A DNA stretch of 64,000 nucleotides from the NCBI RefSeq assembly GCF_014842995.1, contig NZ_JACYXL010000001.1, positions 683,183 to 747,182 of the forward strand. Reading direction: 5' to 3'. This DNA comes from Rhodanobacter sp. 7MK24. GTDB taxonomy: Bacteria > Pseudomonadota > Gammaproteobacteria > Xanthomonadales > Rhodanobacteraceae. The position numbers and the translations under genes are program-made. The notes beneath the pieces were generated by a model. It made no database searches. It was not told the origin of the DNA and saw only the letters and a program-made list of their open reading frames with translations. Positions 51,199-59,797 of this stretch are shown one piece after another. Each line of letters begins with the position of its first letter. Position 1 is the first letter of the stretch.

Positions 51199-51291
51199 TC
51201 CACGTGCCGGCGATGTGCCGCTGCGCATCGTCGATCGTTCCACGCGGAGGTTCTATCCTCGCTGCATCACGTTCGGAAGGATGCGGCGGCG

Positions 51292-52566
51292 ATGCACGAT
51301 CTCCCTATCCCTGATGCGCCGGCTGCGGATTCGCAGGACTGGATCCGTCACGGCACGCCGGCGTTCCGCCGCACCAACCTCGCGCTGTTCGCCGCGGGCC
51401 TGGCCACGTTCGGCCTGCTGTACTGCGTGCAGCCGCTGATGCCGGAGTTCAGCCGCGACTACGGCGTCAGCGAGGCGGGCGCGGCGATGTCGCTGTCGCT
51501 CACCACCGGCGTGCTGGCCTTCGCGATGCTGTTCGCAGGCGGACTGTCCGACGCGTGGGGGCGCAAGCCGGTGATGGTGGCATCGTTGCTGTCGTCGGCG
51601 GTGCTGGTGCTGGCCAGTGCGGCGATGCCGGACTGGGCTTCGCTGCTGATGGTGCGCACCCTGCTCGGCCTCACGCTGAGTGGGTTGCCTGCGGTGGCGA
51701 TGACCTACCTCAGCGAGGAAATGCACGTCGAGTCGATCGGCCTCGGCATGGGTCTGTACATCAGCGGTAGCGCGGTGGGCGGCATGGGCGGGCGGCTGGT
51801 CGCCGGTGTGCTCGCGGATTTCTTCGGCTGGCGCACGGGCGTGGCCGTGGTGGGCGTGATCGGCCTGGTCTGCGCGCTGGCATTCTGGCGCGCGTTGCCG
51901 CCGTCGCGGCGCTTCGTGCGCCAGCCGTGGGATGCACGCGCGCTTGCGGCGCGCTTCGCCGGCATGTTCCGCGACCGCGGCCTGCCGTGGTTGTTCGTCG
52001 AAGGCTTCCTGCTGCTGGGCGCCTTCGTCACCGTCTACAACTACCTCGGCTACCGTCTGCTGGCGCCGCCTTACAACCTCAGCCAGGCGGTGGTGGGGCT
52101 GATTTTCGGCATCTACCTGATCGGCACCTTCAGCTCGGCGTGGATGGGCTACCTCGCCGGCAAGCTGGGGCGGCGCAAGGTGCTGTGGACGGCGCTCGCG
52201 CTGATGCTGGCGGGCGTGCTGCTGACCCTGGCCGCGTCATTGTGGCTGATCGCGTTGGGCATCGTGGCGATCACCTTCGGTTTCTTCGGCGGCCACTCCA
52301 TCGTCAGCAGCTGGGTGGGGCGGCGCGCGGGCGCTGCCAAGGCGCAGGCCTCGTCGATGTACCTGTTCTGCTACTACATGGGCTCCAGCGTGGCCGGCGC
52401 CAGCGGCGGCCTGTTCTACGCCGCGCACGGCTGGAACGGCGTGGCTGCATTCACCGGCACTCTGGTGCTGGTAGGGCTGCTGATCGCGCTGGGCCTGGTC
52501 CGGCTCAAGCCGCTGGTGAACGTGGCCACGCCGCCCACGCCGATGAGCAAGGGCGCGATGGGGTGA
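51292..52566 (+). CDS. MFS transporter (YnfM/DHA1-like)
   Basis: A 424-residue major facilitator with 12 predicted membrane helices. Motif A-like loop GGLSDAWGRKPVMVASLLSS (between TM2 and TM3), the LLGLTLSGLPAVAMTYLSEE segment, YISGSAVGGMGGRLVAGVLA, and a second motif A-like AGKLGRRKVLWTALALM in the C-half. The pattern recalls E. coli YnfM and arabinose/chloramphenicol exporters. AGGAAGG lies about 10 bases before ATG 51292 and could serve as ribosome site. Substrate unknown. Confidence 0.88.
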   Translation: MHDLPIPDAPAADSQDWIRHGTPAFRRTNLALFAAGLATFGLLYCVQPLMPEFSRDYGVSEAGAAMSLSLTTGVLAFAMLFAGGLSDAWGRKPVMVASLLSSAVLVLASAAMPDWASLLMVRTLLGLTLSGLPAVAMTYLSEEMHVESIGLGMGLYISGSAVGGMGGRLVAGVLADFFGWRTGVAVVGVIGLVCALAFWRALPPSRRFVRQPWDARALAARFAGMFRDRGLPWLFVEGFLLLGAFVTVYNYLGYRLLAPPYNLSQAVVGLIFGIYLIGTFSSAWMGYLAGKLGRRKVLWTALALMLAGVLLTLAASLWLIALGIVAITFGFFGGHSIVSSWVGRRAGAAKAQASSMYLFCYYMGSSVAGASGGLFYAAHGWNGVAAFTGTLVLVGLLIALGLVRLKPLVNVATPPTPMSKGAMG

Positions 52567-52590
52567 GCTGTCAGCTTGATCCGGCGCACC

Positions 52591-52705
52591 CGTCATTCCG
52601 GCGCAGGCCGGAATCCGGTCAGGCAACTCGTGCGCAGCACACAGAAACTGTCTCGTGTGCTACGCGCGCACATTTCACTGGATTCCGGCCTGCGCCGGAA
52701 TGACG
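52591..52705. repeat. Perfect 26-bp inverted repeat (CGTCATTCCGGC type)
   Basis: CGTCATTCCGGCGCAGGCCG plus GAATCC at 52591-52616 is exactly inverted at 52680-52705, with 63 bases between. Each arm is itself semi-palindromic (CCGGCGCAGGCCGG). It sits between convergent genes. Confidence 0.85.
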
Positions 52706-52716
52706 GCAGATAACGG

Positions 52717-53988
52717 TCAGCGGTCCGCCGGTTTCAGCATGCCCTTCACCTGGTTGTAGTCGCCATCGTTCTTGCCGGCAGGAATGCCGAGCAGATGGGT
52801 CATCAGCGGGTAGACGTCCACATTGGGGAATTCCGGATAGCGCAGGCCGACCTGGAACGCCGGACCGTGCGCGATGAACAGCGCGCCCATGCGCGGATCG
52901 GCGTTGTCGTAACCGTGTTCGCCGACGCTGATGTGGCCGGCATGCTTGGCCAGTTCCTCGGCGGTGGCGATGCGCCAGCCGGTGTCGGCCAGGCACACCA
53001 GCTGCGGTACGCGCGGGTTGCTGCCGTAGTGCAGGCGTGCCGGGATGCGTGTCTTGTCCCAGCAGCGCATGTGCTGCTGCGGCTGTTCCAGCGTGCGTTC
53101 GATCGCGGCGAAATCGTAGCCCGGCTTCGGGTTGAAGCCGGCGACGATGTCGAGGTTGACGGTCTGCACTTCATCCAGCGGGATGAGCTTTTCGATCAGG
53201 ATGGTGTTGGCGAGCGGCACGCTGGCCATGCCGTGGTCGGCAAGCACGATGATATTGGTCCGGTCGAACAGGCCGCGTTGCTGCAGTCCCGCCATCAGGC
53301 GCGCCAGCGCGGCGTCGGTGTCGCGCAGCGCCTGGTTCACCTCGGGCGAATGCGGTCCGTGGTCGTGGCCGGCATGGTCCACCTGGTCGAAATACAGGGT
53401 GACGAAAGCCGGCCGCTGGTCGGCCGGCAGGTCGAACCAGGCCAGTACCTGGTCCACGCGCTGGTCCGGCGTCACCTTGCCGTCGTAGGGCATCCAGTAG
53501 TCCGGATGCCTGCCGTGGATGCCGGCCTCGGTGCCGGGCCAGAACATGGTGGCGGTACGCAGGCCGTGCGCGTCGGCGTCCTCCCAGATCGGCGTGCCGC
53601 TGTCCCACCAGCGGCCGTCGCCCACGGCCTTGCGGTTGTCCAGCGTGAACTTGCCAAGCACCGGGTCGACCATGGTGTTGTTGACGATGCCGTGATGGTC
53701 CGGATAGAGCCCGGTGACCAGGGTGTAGTGGTTCGGGAAGGTCAGCGAGGGAAACGAAGGCCGCATCGCATCGGCATGCACGCCGCCCTGCGCCAGCATG
53801 GCCAGGGTGGGGGTGAGGCCGCGATCGAAGTAGTCCGCGCGGAACGCATCGATGGAGATCAGCAGCAACGGCGCGGGCCGGGTTGCCGCGGCGGTCGGCG
53901 GCGCTGCGGCAGGTGCCTGGGGCTGCGTGGCGCAACCGGTGCTGAACGCGACCAGGGTGGCCAGCAACAGGCGGGACAGTAGTTTCAT
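52717..53988 (-). CDS. Nucleotide pyrophosphatase/phosphodiesterase-like lipoprotein
   Basis: A 423-residue exported phosphodiesterase of the alkaline-phosphatase superfamily (NPP type). Lipobox FSTGC with Cys about residue 19 then a Pro/Ala linker. Metal/catalytic elements: LISIDAFRADYFDRG (Asp), PSFPSLTFPNHYTLVTGLYP (Thr nucleophile in LTFPNHYT), YFDQVDHAGHDHGPHS (Asp, His), VLADHGMAS (Asp-His) and the later His in ISVGEHGYDN. NPPs hydrolyse phosphodiester or pyrophosphate bonds of nucleotides or lipids; the actual substrate is unknown. It is divergent from the small Gln-rich gene. Confidence 0.9.
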   Translation of the reverse strand: MKLLSRLLLATLVAFSTGCATQPQAPAAAPPTAAATRPAPLLLISIDAFRADYFDRGLTPTLAMLAQGGVHADAMRPSFPSLTFPNHYTLVTGLYPDHHGIVNNTMVDPVLGKFTLDNRKAVGDGRWWDSGTPIWEDADAHGLRTATMFWPGTEAGIHGRHPDYWMPYDGKVTPDQRVDQVLAWFDLPADQRPAFVTLYFDQVDHAGHDHGPHSPEVNQALRDTDAALARLMAGLQQRGLFDRTNIIVLADHGMASVPLANTILIEKLIPLDEVQTVNLDIVAGFNPKPGYDFAAIERTLEQPQQHMRCWDKTRIPARLHYGSNPRVPQLVCLADTGWRIATAEELAKHAGHISVGEHGYDNADPRMGALFIAHGPAFQVGLRYPEFPNVDVYPLMTHLLGIPAGKNDGDYNQVKGMLKPADR

Positions 53989-54037
53989 GCGGATGCCATA
54001 CGATACGGATGTCTCCCTCCATGATCGCCCAGAAGCC

Positions 54038-54376
54038 ATGACAACCGCACGCTTCCTTTGCTCGCTGGCTGGCTTGCTCGTCGTGGCCGGCACGGCCTCG
54101 GCCCAGACCACGCCGGCCAACGCACGCTTCCAGCAGACCACGCAACAGCAATGGGTGAGCGACCAGGCGCAGAAGAACCAGCAGCAGGCGCAGCAACGCC
54201 AGAACGTGTCGAGCATGGCGCAGCAGCCCCTGGCGCAAAGCTCGGATGCGCGCAACCAGATCCGGCAGGCCGACCAGGCGCAGCAGCAGCGCGACAACGC
54301 GCGGCAGCAAGATCTCGTCAACCAGTATCGCGACACCTCCACGTCGACGACGACGGCGCCGCAGGGTCACCTCTGA
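54038..54376 (+). CDS. Small Gln-rich exported protein
   Basis: A 112-residue protein with a signal peptide (MTTARFLCSLAGLLVVAGTA then SAQTT). The mature part is dominated by Gln, Ala and Asn (QQTTQQQWVSDQAQKNQQQA; SDARNQIRQADQAQQQRDNA), predicted helical/coiled, ending TSTTTAPQGHL. No family is recognised. It lies divergent from the NPP-like lipoprotein gene (49 bases apart) and convergent with the Lnt-like gene. Translation is plausible because the signal peptide is well formed, but function is unknown. Confidence 0.65.
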   Translation: MTTARFLCSLAGLLVVAGTASAQTTPANARFQQTTQQQWVSDQAQKNQQQAQQRQNVSSMAQQPLAQSSDARNQIRQADQAQQQRDNARQQDLVNQYRDTSTSTTTAPQGHL

Positions 54377-54434
54377 AAGCCCGCTCACATTGCCGCGAAC
54401 CGCGGGAAGACTTTGAACAGGCTTTGAGCGCGTT

Positions 54435-55856
54435 TCAGTCCGTGCGTCGGCCAGGCAACGCCACCAGCAGCAGCGTGGCAAGCAGCGCCAGATTCAACCA
54501 GACGAACCAGTCGCCCCAGCGCGCATAAAGCGTGCGTGTCGCGCGCAGCGGCAGATCGCCCACCAGCTCGGCATCGCGTCCTTCGCTGGATGCTTCGGCC
54601 AGCACGCGGCCGCGGTCGTCGCTTAGCGTGAGGCGCCCCTTGCGTGCCGCGCGGGCAATGGCGAAGCCGCTTTCCACGCCGCGCATGATCGACATGCGGC
54701 TGTGCAGCCAGCCATCCACCGTGAAATCGTCGGCCGGCACCAGCAGGAGTTGCGCGCCGCGCGAAGCGTAGGCGTGGCCGATGTCGTGGAAATCCATGTC
54801 CTTGCAGATCGCCAGGCCGATCCGCGGCGTACCGTCCAGCATGCGGTAAGTCTGCCCGGGCGTGTAAGGGTCGAGGCCGGGAAGCAGGTGATGCTTGTTG
54901 TAGGTGGCAGGCATCGCAAGGCCGGGCTGGAACGCCATCGACATGTTGCGCCGGGCCTGCGGGTCGCCCTTGAAGTCGATGCCCGTATCGAGAATCAGGT
55001 CTTGCTGCCGGGCCAGCTGCGCGAATGCCGGCACAGTAGGGGATGCGGTCGAGAAAGAGGTTTCCGGAATCACCACGATGCGAGCGCCCTCGCTCGCCAG
55101 GCGCTGGATCACCGATGCGTAACGGACTTCCAGTGCGTGGCCGGCGGCGGCCGACAGCGACGGCTGAACCGGCTTTTCCAGCGATGCCAGGCCGATGCGC
55201 AGCACGCTCGTTGCGGGTGCTTGCAGGCGGAAGACGCCATAGATCAGCGCTACCGCAATCAGCGACAGCGCAACCGCGGTCGTCGTCACGCGCACAGGCC
55301 GCGTTCCTCGCGGCATCGCCTGCGCTGCGATGGTGGCCGGCAACAGCAATACGAGGAAGCCGACGCCCCACAATCCGGTGACGGCGGCAACCTGGATCAC
55401 CGGCAGCACATCCATCTGGGTGTAGGCGATATTGCCCCAGGTGCCGTGCGGCGAAACGAGGTTGTAGAGATATTCGGCGGACACCCACAGCGCCGGCACC
55501 GACAGCACTGCGGCCATCGGCTTTCCGCGCAGGAGCAACCTGCGGAACAGCAGCGCGCACAGGGCCAGGACCAAGGCCGGTTCGAAGAGCAGGCACAGGA
55601 TGACCACAAGAGGCAGGCCGAGATCGACGCGCGCATAGGTCCACAGGTCGAGTCCGCCTATGGTGTAGGCCACGAGCGCGGCGAGCGCCGCCCAGTGTGC
55701 ACGCACACGGGGTGCCAGCCACAGCACCGGCAGCGGCGCGATCCAGGTCAGCCACCACAACGGATGCAGGCCGCTGCCGAACCACCAGCCCAGCGCGGAC
55801 AATGCAGTCGCTGCCAGCCAAGCCGGCAACGCGCGACGATCAAGCCCTGATGCCAT
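54435..55856 (-). CDS. Lnt-like apolipoprotein N-acyltransferase/nitrilase membrane protein
   Basis: A 473-residue protein with a block of membrane helices (about 1-215) followed by a carbon-nitrogen hydrolase domain and a last helix (about 445-465), the layout of Lnt. The catalytic triad is visible: Glu in ARIVVIPETSFS, Lys in ATYNKHHLLPGLDP and Cys in IGLAICKDMDFHDIG. It is shorter and more divergent than housekeeping Lnt and follows a TetR gene with 17-base overlap, so it may be a specialised paralogue rather than the essential acyltransferase. Start ATG 55856. Confidence 0.8.
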   Translation of the reverse strand: MASGLDRRALPAWLAATALSALGWWFGSGLHPLWWLTWIAPLPVLWLAPRVRAHWAALAALVAYTIGGLDLWTYARVDLGLPLVVILCLLFEPALVLALCALLFRRLLLRGKPMAAVLSVPALWVSAEYLYNLVSPHGTWGNIAYTQMDVLPVIQVAAVTGLWGVGFLVLLLPATIAAQAMPRGTRPVRVTTTAVALSLIAVALIYGVFRLQAPATSVLRIGLASLEKPVQPSLSAAAGHALEVRYASVIQRLASEGARIVVIPETSFSTASPTVPAFAQLARQQDLILDTGIDFKGDPQARRNMSMAFQPGLAMPATYNKHHLLPGLDPYTPGQTYRMLDGTPRIGLAICKDMDFHDIGHAYASRGAQLLLVPADDFTVDGWLHSRMSIMRGVESGFAIARAARKGRLTLSDDRGRVLAEASSEGRDAELVGDLPLRATRTLYARWGDWFVWLNLALLATLLLVALPGRRTD

Positions 55857-56421
55857 CGAGCAGCCTCCCTATCGATGCGCGGTAGAACGCGCGGAATTGT
55901 TCTTCGTCGTAACTGAAGCGTCCGGCGCGATACAGCGCGATCAGCCCGTGCGTGTGCGCCCAGAACGTCATCGCAACGTCCCACGGGTCGTCCTTGCGCA
56001 GCACGCCTTCGCGCATGCCTTCGGCCAGCGTGTCGGCCACCACGTTGAGCGTGGGCGAGCGCCGTGCGCGGAAGTCCTCCGGAAAGCGCCGGGCGTCGTC
56101 GCGGCGCACCGAGAACGCGTGGTCGAACAAGTGCGGATGGGCCAGCGCGTAATCCAGATAGAGCATCTGGGTGGCGTGCAGGCGCTTGATGATGTCGCCC
56201 CGGCCGGCGTGTTCCTGCCACGAATCCGCCACGGACTGGAAGCCATCGTCGGAGATGCGTTTCAGCAACGCTTCGCGGTTCGGAAAGTGGCGATAGATCG
56301 CCATTGGCGTGATGCCGACCAGCTCGGCCACGCGACGCATCGTTACTGCATCGACGCCTTCGCGGTCGAACAGCGTGTGCGCGGCGCGCAGGATCTTTTC
56401 GGCAGTGGTCAGGCGCTTCAT
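55840..56421 (-). CDS. TetR-family regulator
   Basis: A 193-residue TetR regulator: N-terminal helix-turn-helix (TAEKILRAAHTLFDREGVDA then VTMRRVAELVGITPMAIYRH and FPNREALLKR) and a C-terminal ligand domain (about 60-185, WDVAMTFWAHTHGLIALYRA). Its coding end overlaps the Lnt-like gene, so the two form an operon. The start ATG (56421) lies within a 33-bp perfect palindrome and no Shine-Dalgarno sequence precedes it, so the message may be leaderless or very short-leadered. Ligand unknown. Confidence 0.9.
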   Translation of the reverse strand: MKRLTTAEKILRAAHTLFDREGVDAVTMRRVAELVGITPMAIYRHFPNREALLKRISDDGFQSVADSWQEHAGRGDIIKRLHATQMLYLDYALAHPHLFDHAFSVRRDDARRFPEDFRARRSPTLNVVADTLAEGMREGVLRKDDPWDVAMTFWAHTHGLIALYRAGRFSYDEEQFRAFYRASIGRLLDGIRA

Positions 56422-56445
56422 GTATACACTGTATACATGAAGCGC
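56413..56445. promoter_or_regulatory. 33-bp perfect palindrome overlapping the tetR start (autorepression operator)
   Basis: Two 16-base arms (GCGCTTCATGTATACA and its exact complement) around a single central C. The left arm contains the tetR start codon on the minus strand. TATACA/TATACT-like hexamers inside could be the promoter -10. Typical of a TetR operator, though longer than usual (15-30 bp). Confidence 0.8.
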
Positions 56446-56894
56446 GAGCCGCGTCAATGCACCTTGGTGGGGACTTGGGGATATCCGATGTCCCGGTTCG
56501 CGGACTCCAGGCAGCGCAAGCGCTCGCCTCGAACAACGAAGCCAGACAACTTGAGTTCACTGAACACAAAAGGTGAGTCCCTCTCCCTTCGGGAGAGGGT
56601 GCCGGCAGGCGGGAGAGGGTTCGGGCAGAGCGAAATGTTGCCGCAAGCCTGGACACTCACTCCCGGTCCTCTTCCTCGCGCCTTAAAAGCGCGGCCATCC
56701 ATGGTCGCTGCCCACGTCCGGAGGGAGAGGGGAGAAGATCGCTTGCGAAATATTCCGGACAGCAGTGTGCGAAAGTTGGAATCCCGCGCTTTTGCATTCA
56801 AGGATTGCAAGCACTGGTTCCCGGCTTGAGCAGTCATCGGCTGTTGAAAGGCGGCGCGCCGGAATGACCAGAAAATCAGCGGCTCACTGACGGA
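56446..56894. other. Gap between tetR and ogt with REP palindrome
   Basis: 449 bases without a supported gene. It holds a REP-like palindrome, CCCTCTCCC...GGGAGAGGG (56579-56599), a second GGGAGAGGGTTCGGG (about 56611), and a CCATCCATGG core near 56696 related to the double-palindrome repeats. Small frames (e.g. 56454-56837 minus) look like repeat translation, not genes. Confidence 0.5.
56579..56599. repeat. REP-like palindrome CCCTCTCCC-N3-GGGAGAGGG
   Basis: Perfect 9-base arms over TTC. Same family as at 616-638 and 18313-18456. Confidence 0.75.
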
Positions 56895-57410
56895 TTACGC
56901 CGAGGCGAACAAGTCCCCGCCGGCGACCCGCGCCTCCATCGACAGCAGGAACTGCTTCACCGGCAGGCCGCCGCCGAAGCCGGTCAGGCTGCCGTCCGCA
57001 CCGATCACGCGATGGCAGGGCAGCACGATGGGCAGCGGATTGCGGCCGTTCGCCGCGCCCACCGCGCGCATCGCCTGCGGCTGGCGGATGCGCCGTGCCA
57101 TTTCGCCGTAGCTGATCGTGGCGCCGTAGGGGATGTTCGCCAGCTCGTGCCACACCGAGAGCTGGAACGGCGTGCCCACGGGGTGCAGCGGCAGCGCGAA
57201 CGTCTGCCGTGCGCCGGCGAAATATTCCTCCAGCTGCACGCGGGCGAAGGCGAGCTTGCCCGGGTCGTGCACCCAGCCCGGATCGAGCGACTTCGGATGC
57301 TTTCCGCTCTCAAACCACACTTCGCGCAGGCCCTTGGCATCGGCGAGCAGGCGCAGCAGGCCGATGGGCGTGGGCAGTTCGTCGTACCAGATGGTTTCCA
57401 GGGTTTTCAT
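56895..57410 (-). CDS. ogt: Methylated-DNA--protein-cysteine methyltransferase (Ogt-like)
   Basis: Suicide DNA repair enzyme that takes methyl groups from O6-methylguanine onto a cysteine. The 171-residue protein has the active-site motif PIVLPCHRVIGADGSLTGFG with the acceptor Cys in PCHRV, preceded by the recognition helix YGEMARRIRQPQAMRAVGAA and N-terminal ribonuclease-like domain. ATG 57410 overlaps the stop of the upstream alkylation-repair gene, giving one operon. Length matches family (about 165-180). Confidence 0.93.
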   Translation of the reverse strand: MKTLETIWYDELPTPIGLLRLLADAKGLREVWFESGKHPKSLDPGWVHDPGKLAFARVQLEEYFAGARQTFALPLHPVGTPFQLSVWHELANIPYGATISYGEMARRIRQPQAMRAVGAANGRNPLPIVLPCHRVIGADGSLTGFGGGLPVKQFLLSMEARVAGGDLFASA

Positions 57411-58918
57411 AGATCGGCTCCCTTGCGTTTTGTGCGTGGTGTCGGCGCGGAGTCGCTGCTGGCGCGCCACAGATGGATCACGGCATAGGCGCGCCACGGC
57501 CGCCATGCCTCGGCGAGCGCGGTCAGCGCCTTGGTACTGAGGGCGTCGCCGCCGCCTGCCGCCGCCCGGCGCAGGATCAGGTCGGCGGCGGGGAAGGCGT
57601 CGGGATGGCTCAGCGCGCGCATCGCCATGTAATGCGCCGTCCACTCGCCGATGCCGGGCAAGGCGACCCAGCGCGCCACGAATTCGTCCAGCGGCTGCTC
57701 CGCACGGAAATCCACGCGGCCGTCCAGCAGGGCACGCGCCACGCCGCGTATCGTTTCGGCGCGCGCCGTGGTCACGCCGAGTGCGCGCAGGTCGGCATCC
57801 GCCAGCGCTTCGGGCGTGGGGAAAAGGCGGTCCAGCCCGGGCAGCGGCGCTTGCTCCAGCACGACACCGTGGCGTTGCACCAGTCGCGACGCCAACGTGC
57901 GCGCCGCGGCCACGCTCACCTGCTGGCCGAGGATCGCGCGCACCGCAACCTCGAAACCGTCCCAACTGCCCGGCAGGCGCAGCCCTGGGCGCTTGCGCAG
58001 CAGCGGGCGCAACGTGGCCTCGCCGCGCAGTGCGTCAGCGATTGCCCGCGGGTCGGCATCCAGGTCGAACAGCCGGCGCACGCGCGACACCACGCCCTGC
58101 ATCTGCGCCGGCTGCGGGCAATGCAGTTCCAGCTTCAACGCATGCTCGCTGCCAGACCACGCGGAAACGCGCAGCCAGCCCGGTGCATCGGCAGGGCCGA
58201 AGACGCGCGCGTAGGCGATGTCGTCCACCTGCTCGATGCCGGGCAGCGCACGGCTGCGCAGAAAGTCGAGCAGCGAGGCGAAGTCGAACGGCGGCCGATA
58301 GGCGAGGCGCAACGTCAGCGCATCGCTTTTCGCCGCGCGCGGCTGGCGGCGCAATTCGCGCGGCGCAATATGGTTCGCCTGCGCGAACGCGGCATTGAAG
58401 CGGCGCAGGCTGCGGAAGCCGGAGGCGAGCGCGACTTCCGTCACCGGCATCGCCGTCTCGGTCAGCAACTGCTTCGCGAACAGCAAGCGACGCGTGGTGT
58501 GCACGCTCAGCGGCGCCGCACCCAGCCGCTCCGTGAACAGGCGGCGCAATTGCCGTGCACCCACGTTGACGCGCGCGGCAAGTTGTTCCAGCGAGCCCTC
58601 GTCCAGCGCGCCGTGCTCGATCAGCTTCAACGCCCGCGCCACCACATGGTCACCCCGCTGCCACACGTCGTTGCCCGGCGACAGCTCCGGCCGGCAGCGC
58701 AGGCAAGGCCGGAAGCCGGCTGCTTCCGCCGCCGCCGCGGTGGCGTAATAGCGCACGTTCTCCCGCTTCGGCGCGGGCGCGGGGCACACCGGCCGGCAAT
58801 AGATGCCGGTGCTGCTGACGGCGGTGAAGAACAACCCGTCGAAGCGCGCATCGCGGCTCAGGCGCGCCTGTTCGCAGCTGCGCGGGTCGGGCAAGGTGCC
58901 GGCATGGAGTTCGTTCAT
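57407..58918 (-). CDS. Ada-type regulator/AlkA 3-methyladenine glycosylase fusion
   Basis: A 503-residue multi-domain alkylation-response protein. N-terminal Ada zinc domain (about 15-80): four Cys in YCRPVCPAPAPKRENVRYYA and FRPCLRCRPE, one of which in Ada takes methyl from phosphotriesters. AraC-type helix-turn-helix (about 95-185; LEQLAARVNVGARQLRRLFT; VALASGFRSLRRFNAAFAQA). AlkA N-domain (about 205-320) and HhH-GPD glycosylase (GLRLPGSWDGFEVAVRAILG then QQVSVAAARTL; LPGIGEWTAHYMAMRALSHP with catalytic Asp likely in HPDAFPAADLILRR). It may sense damage, regulate, and excise alkylated bases. Adjacent ogt completes the repair set. Confidence 0.92.
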   Translation of the reverse strand: MNELHAGTLPDPRSCEQARLSRDARFDGLFFTAVSSTGIYCRPVCPAPAPKRENVRYYATAAAAEAAGFRPCLRCRPELSPGNDVWQRGDHVVARALKLIEHGALDEGSLEQLAARVNVGARQLRRLFTERLGAAPLSVHTTRRLLFAKQLLTETAMPVTEVALASGFRSLRRFNAAFAQANHIAPRELRRQPRAAKSDALTLRLAYRPPFDFASLLDFLRSRALPGIEQVDDIAYARVFGPADAPGWLRVSAWSGSEHALKLELHCPQPAQMQGVVSRVRRLFDLDADPRAIADALRGEATLRPLLRKRPGLRLPGSWDGFEVAVRAILGQQVSVAAARTLASRLVQRHGVVLEQAPLPGLDRLFPTPEALADADLRALGVTTARAETIRGVARALLDGRVDFRAEQPLDEFVARWVALPGIGEWTAHYMAMRALSHPDAFPAADLILRRAAAGGGDALSTKALTALAEAWRPWRAYAVIHLWRASSDSAPTPRTKRKGADL

Positions 58919-59000
58919 GCCGTCAGGCTAGCACCGGCGAGTCGGTGCGACTCGCCGTTTTCGGACATCAATGCGGGCGCCCCGCCGTAACCGCGCCAGC

Positions 59001-59564
59001 TCAGTGCACGGGCGTCATCAGGTGTTGGTACGGCGTCCCGGGCCACATCACGTAGGGCACCGCCGTATCCGGCGTGGCGTCCTTCGGATACAGGTCGTAG
59101 AACGCCGTATCCGCGCCGAAGATCATCAGGTGCGGGCCGGTGCGTATCCAGTGCTGGCCCGTGGCGGGCTTCGTGGCAAACGGATCGGTGTTGCTGGCGT
59201 CGACACCGCCTTCAAGCATGTATGCCATGCCGACGCCGGGCGGCGGCGGCTTGTGCGCCATGTACGCTCCGAGCCATGCCCACGCGTTCTTGTCCGCGCA
59301 CATCGGGTCCGGTCCTGGCGTGGCCGGGTTGTCCGGCATGCAGGTGAAATCGTTCGTTCCCTTGCGCAGCGTGCGCATCGTGCCGTCTGCGCCCGGCACG
59401 ACAATCGTGGCGTGCTTCGCGATGCCCGTCGGCGCCGCACTCATCGCGCTCGCGATCAGCTCGGCATCCGTCGGCATCTTCTTGTCCGCAGCCTGCAACC
59501 CGCCCGCGACGAGCAGCATCGCGGTGGCAATCGTGAATCGGCAGAACGACTCGGTTGTACGCAT
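59001..59564 (-). CDS. Exported protein of unknown function
   Basis: A 187-residue protein with a signal peptide (MRTTESFCRFTIATAMLLVA then GGLQAAD). The mature sequence includes AELIASAMSAAPTGIAKHAT, DFTCMPDNPATPGPDPMCAD, a Cys pair that may form a disulfide, and GPHLMIFGADTAFYDLYPKD. I cannot name its family; it resembles uncharacterised secreted proteins seen in environmental proteobacteria. It is divergent from the SGNH hydrolase gene, 233 bases apart; a promoter for each presumably lies between. Confidence 0.75.
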   Translation of the reverse strand: MRTTESFCRFTIATAMLLVAGGLQAADKKMPTDAELIASAMSAAPTGIAKHATIVVPGADGTMRTLRKGTNDFTCMPDNPATPGPDPMCADKNAWAWLGAYMAHKPPPPGVGMAYMLEGGVDASNTDPFATKPATGQHWIRTGPHLMIFGADTAFYDLYPKDATPDTAVPYVMWPGTPYQHLMTPVH

Positions 59565-59797
59565 GGCAGCCTCCCCCGCTATGACGCGCGATGGCCACTC
59601 CCGGATCCCCGGCTCGCCAGTCTCCGCCGCTGCCCGGGGCCCGTCAATTAGCGCACGGAGTAGCCGGTCGGTGTGCCGACGTGCCCTGGAGTCGCCGGGC
59701 GGCGGCCCGCGGTGGGCCTATCCGTCGCATTGACAGTTGGCCGCACGCTGCCGAACGATCCAGGTTGGCGACCCTGCCATCTCCCGGGGAGGCATGC

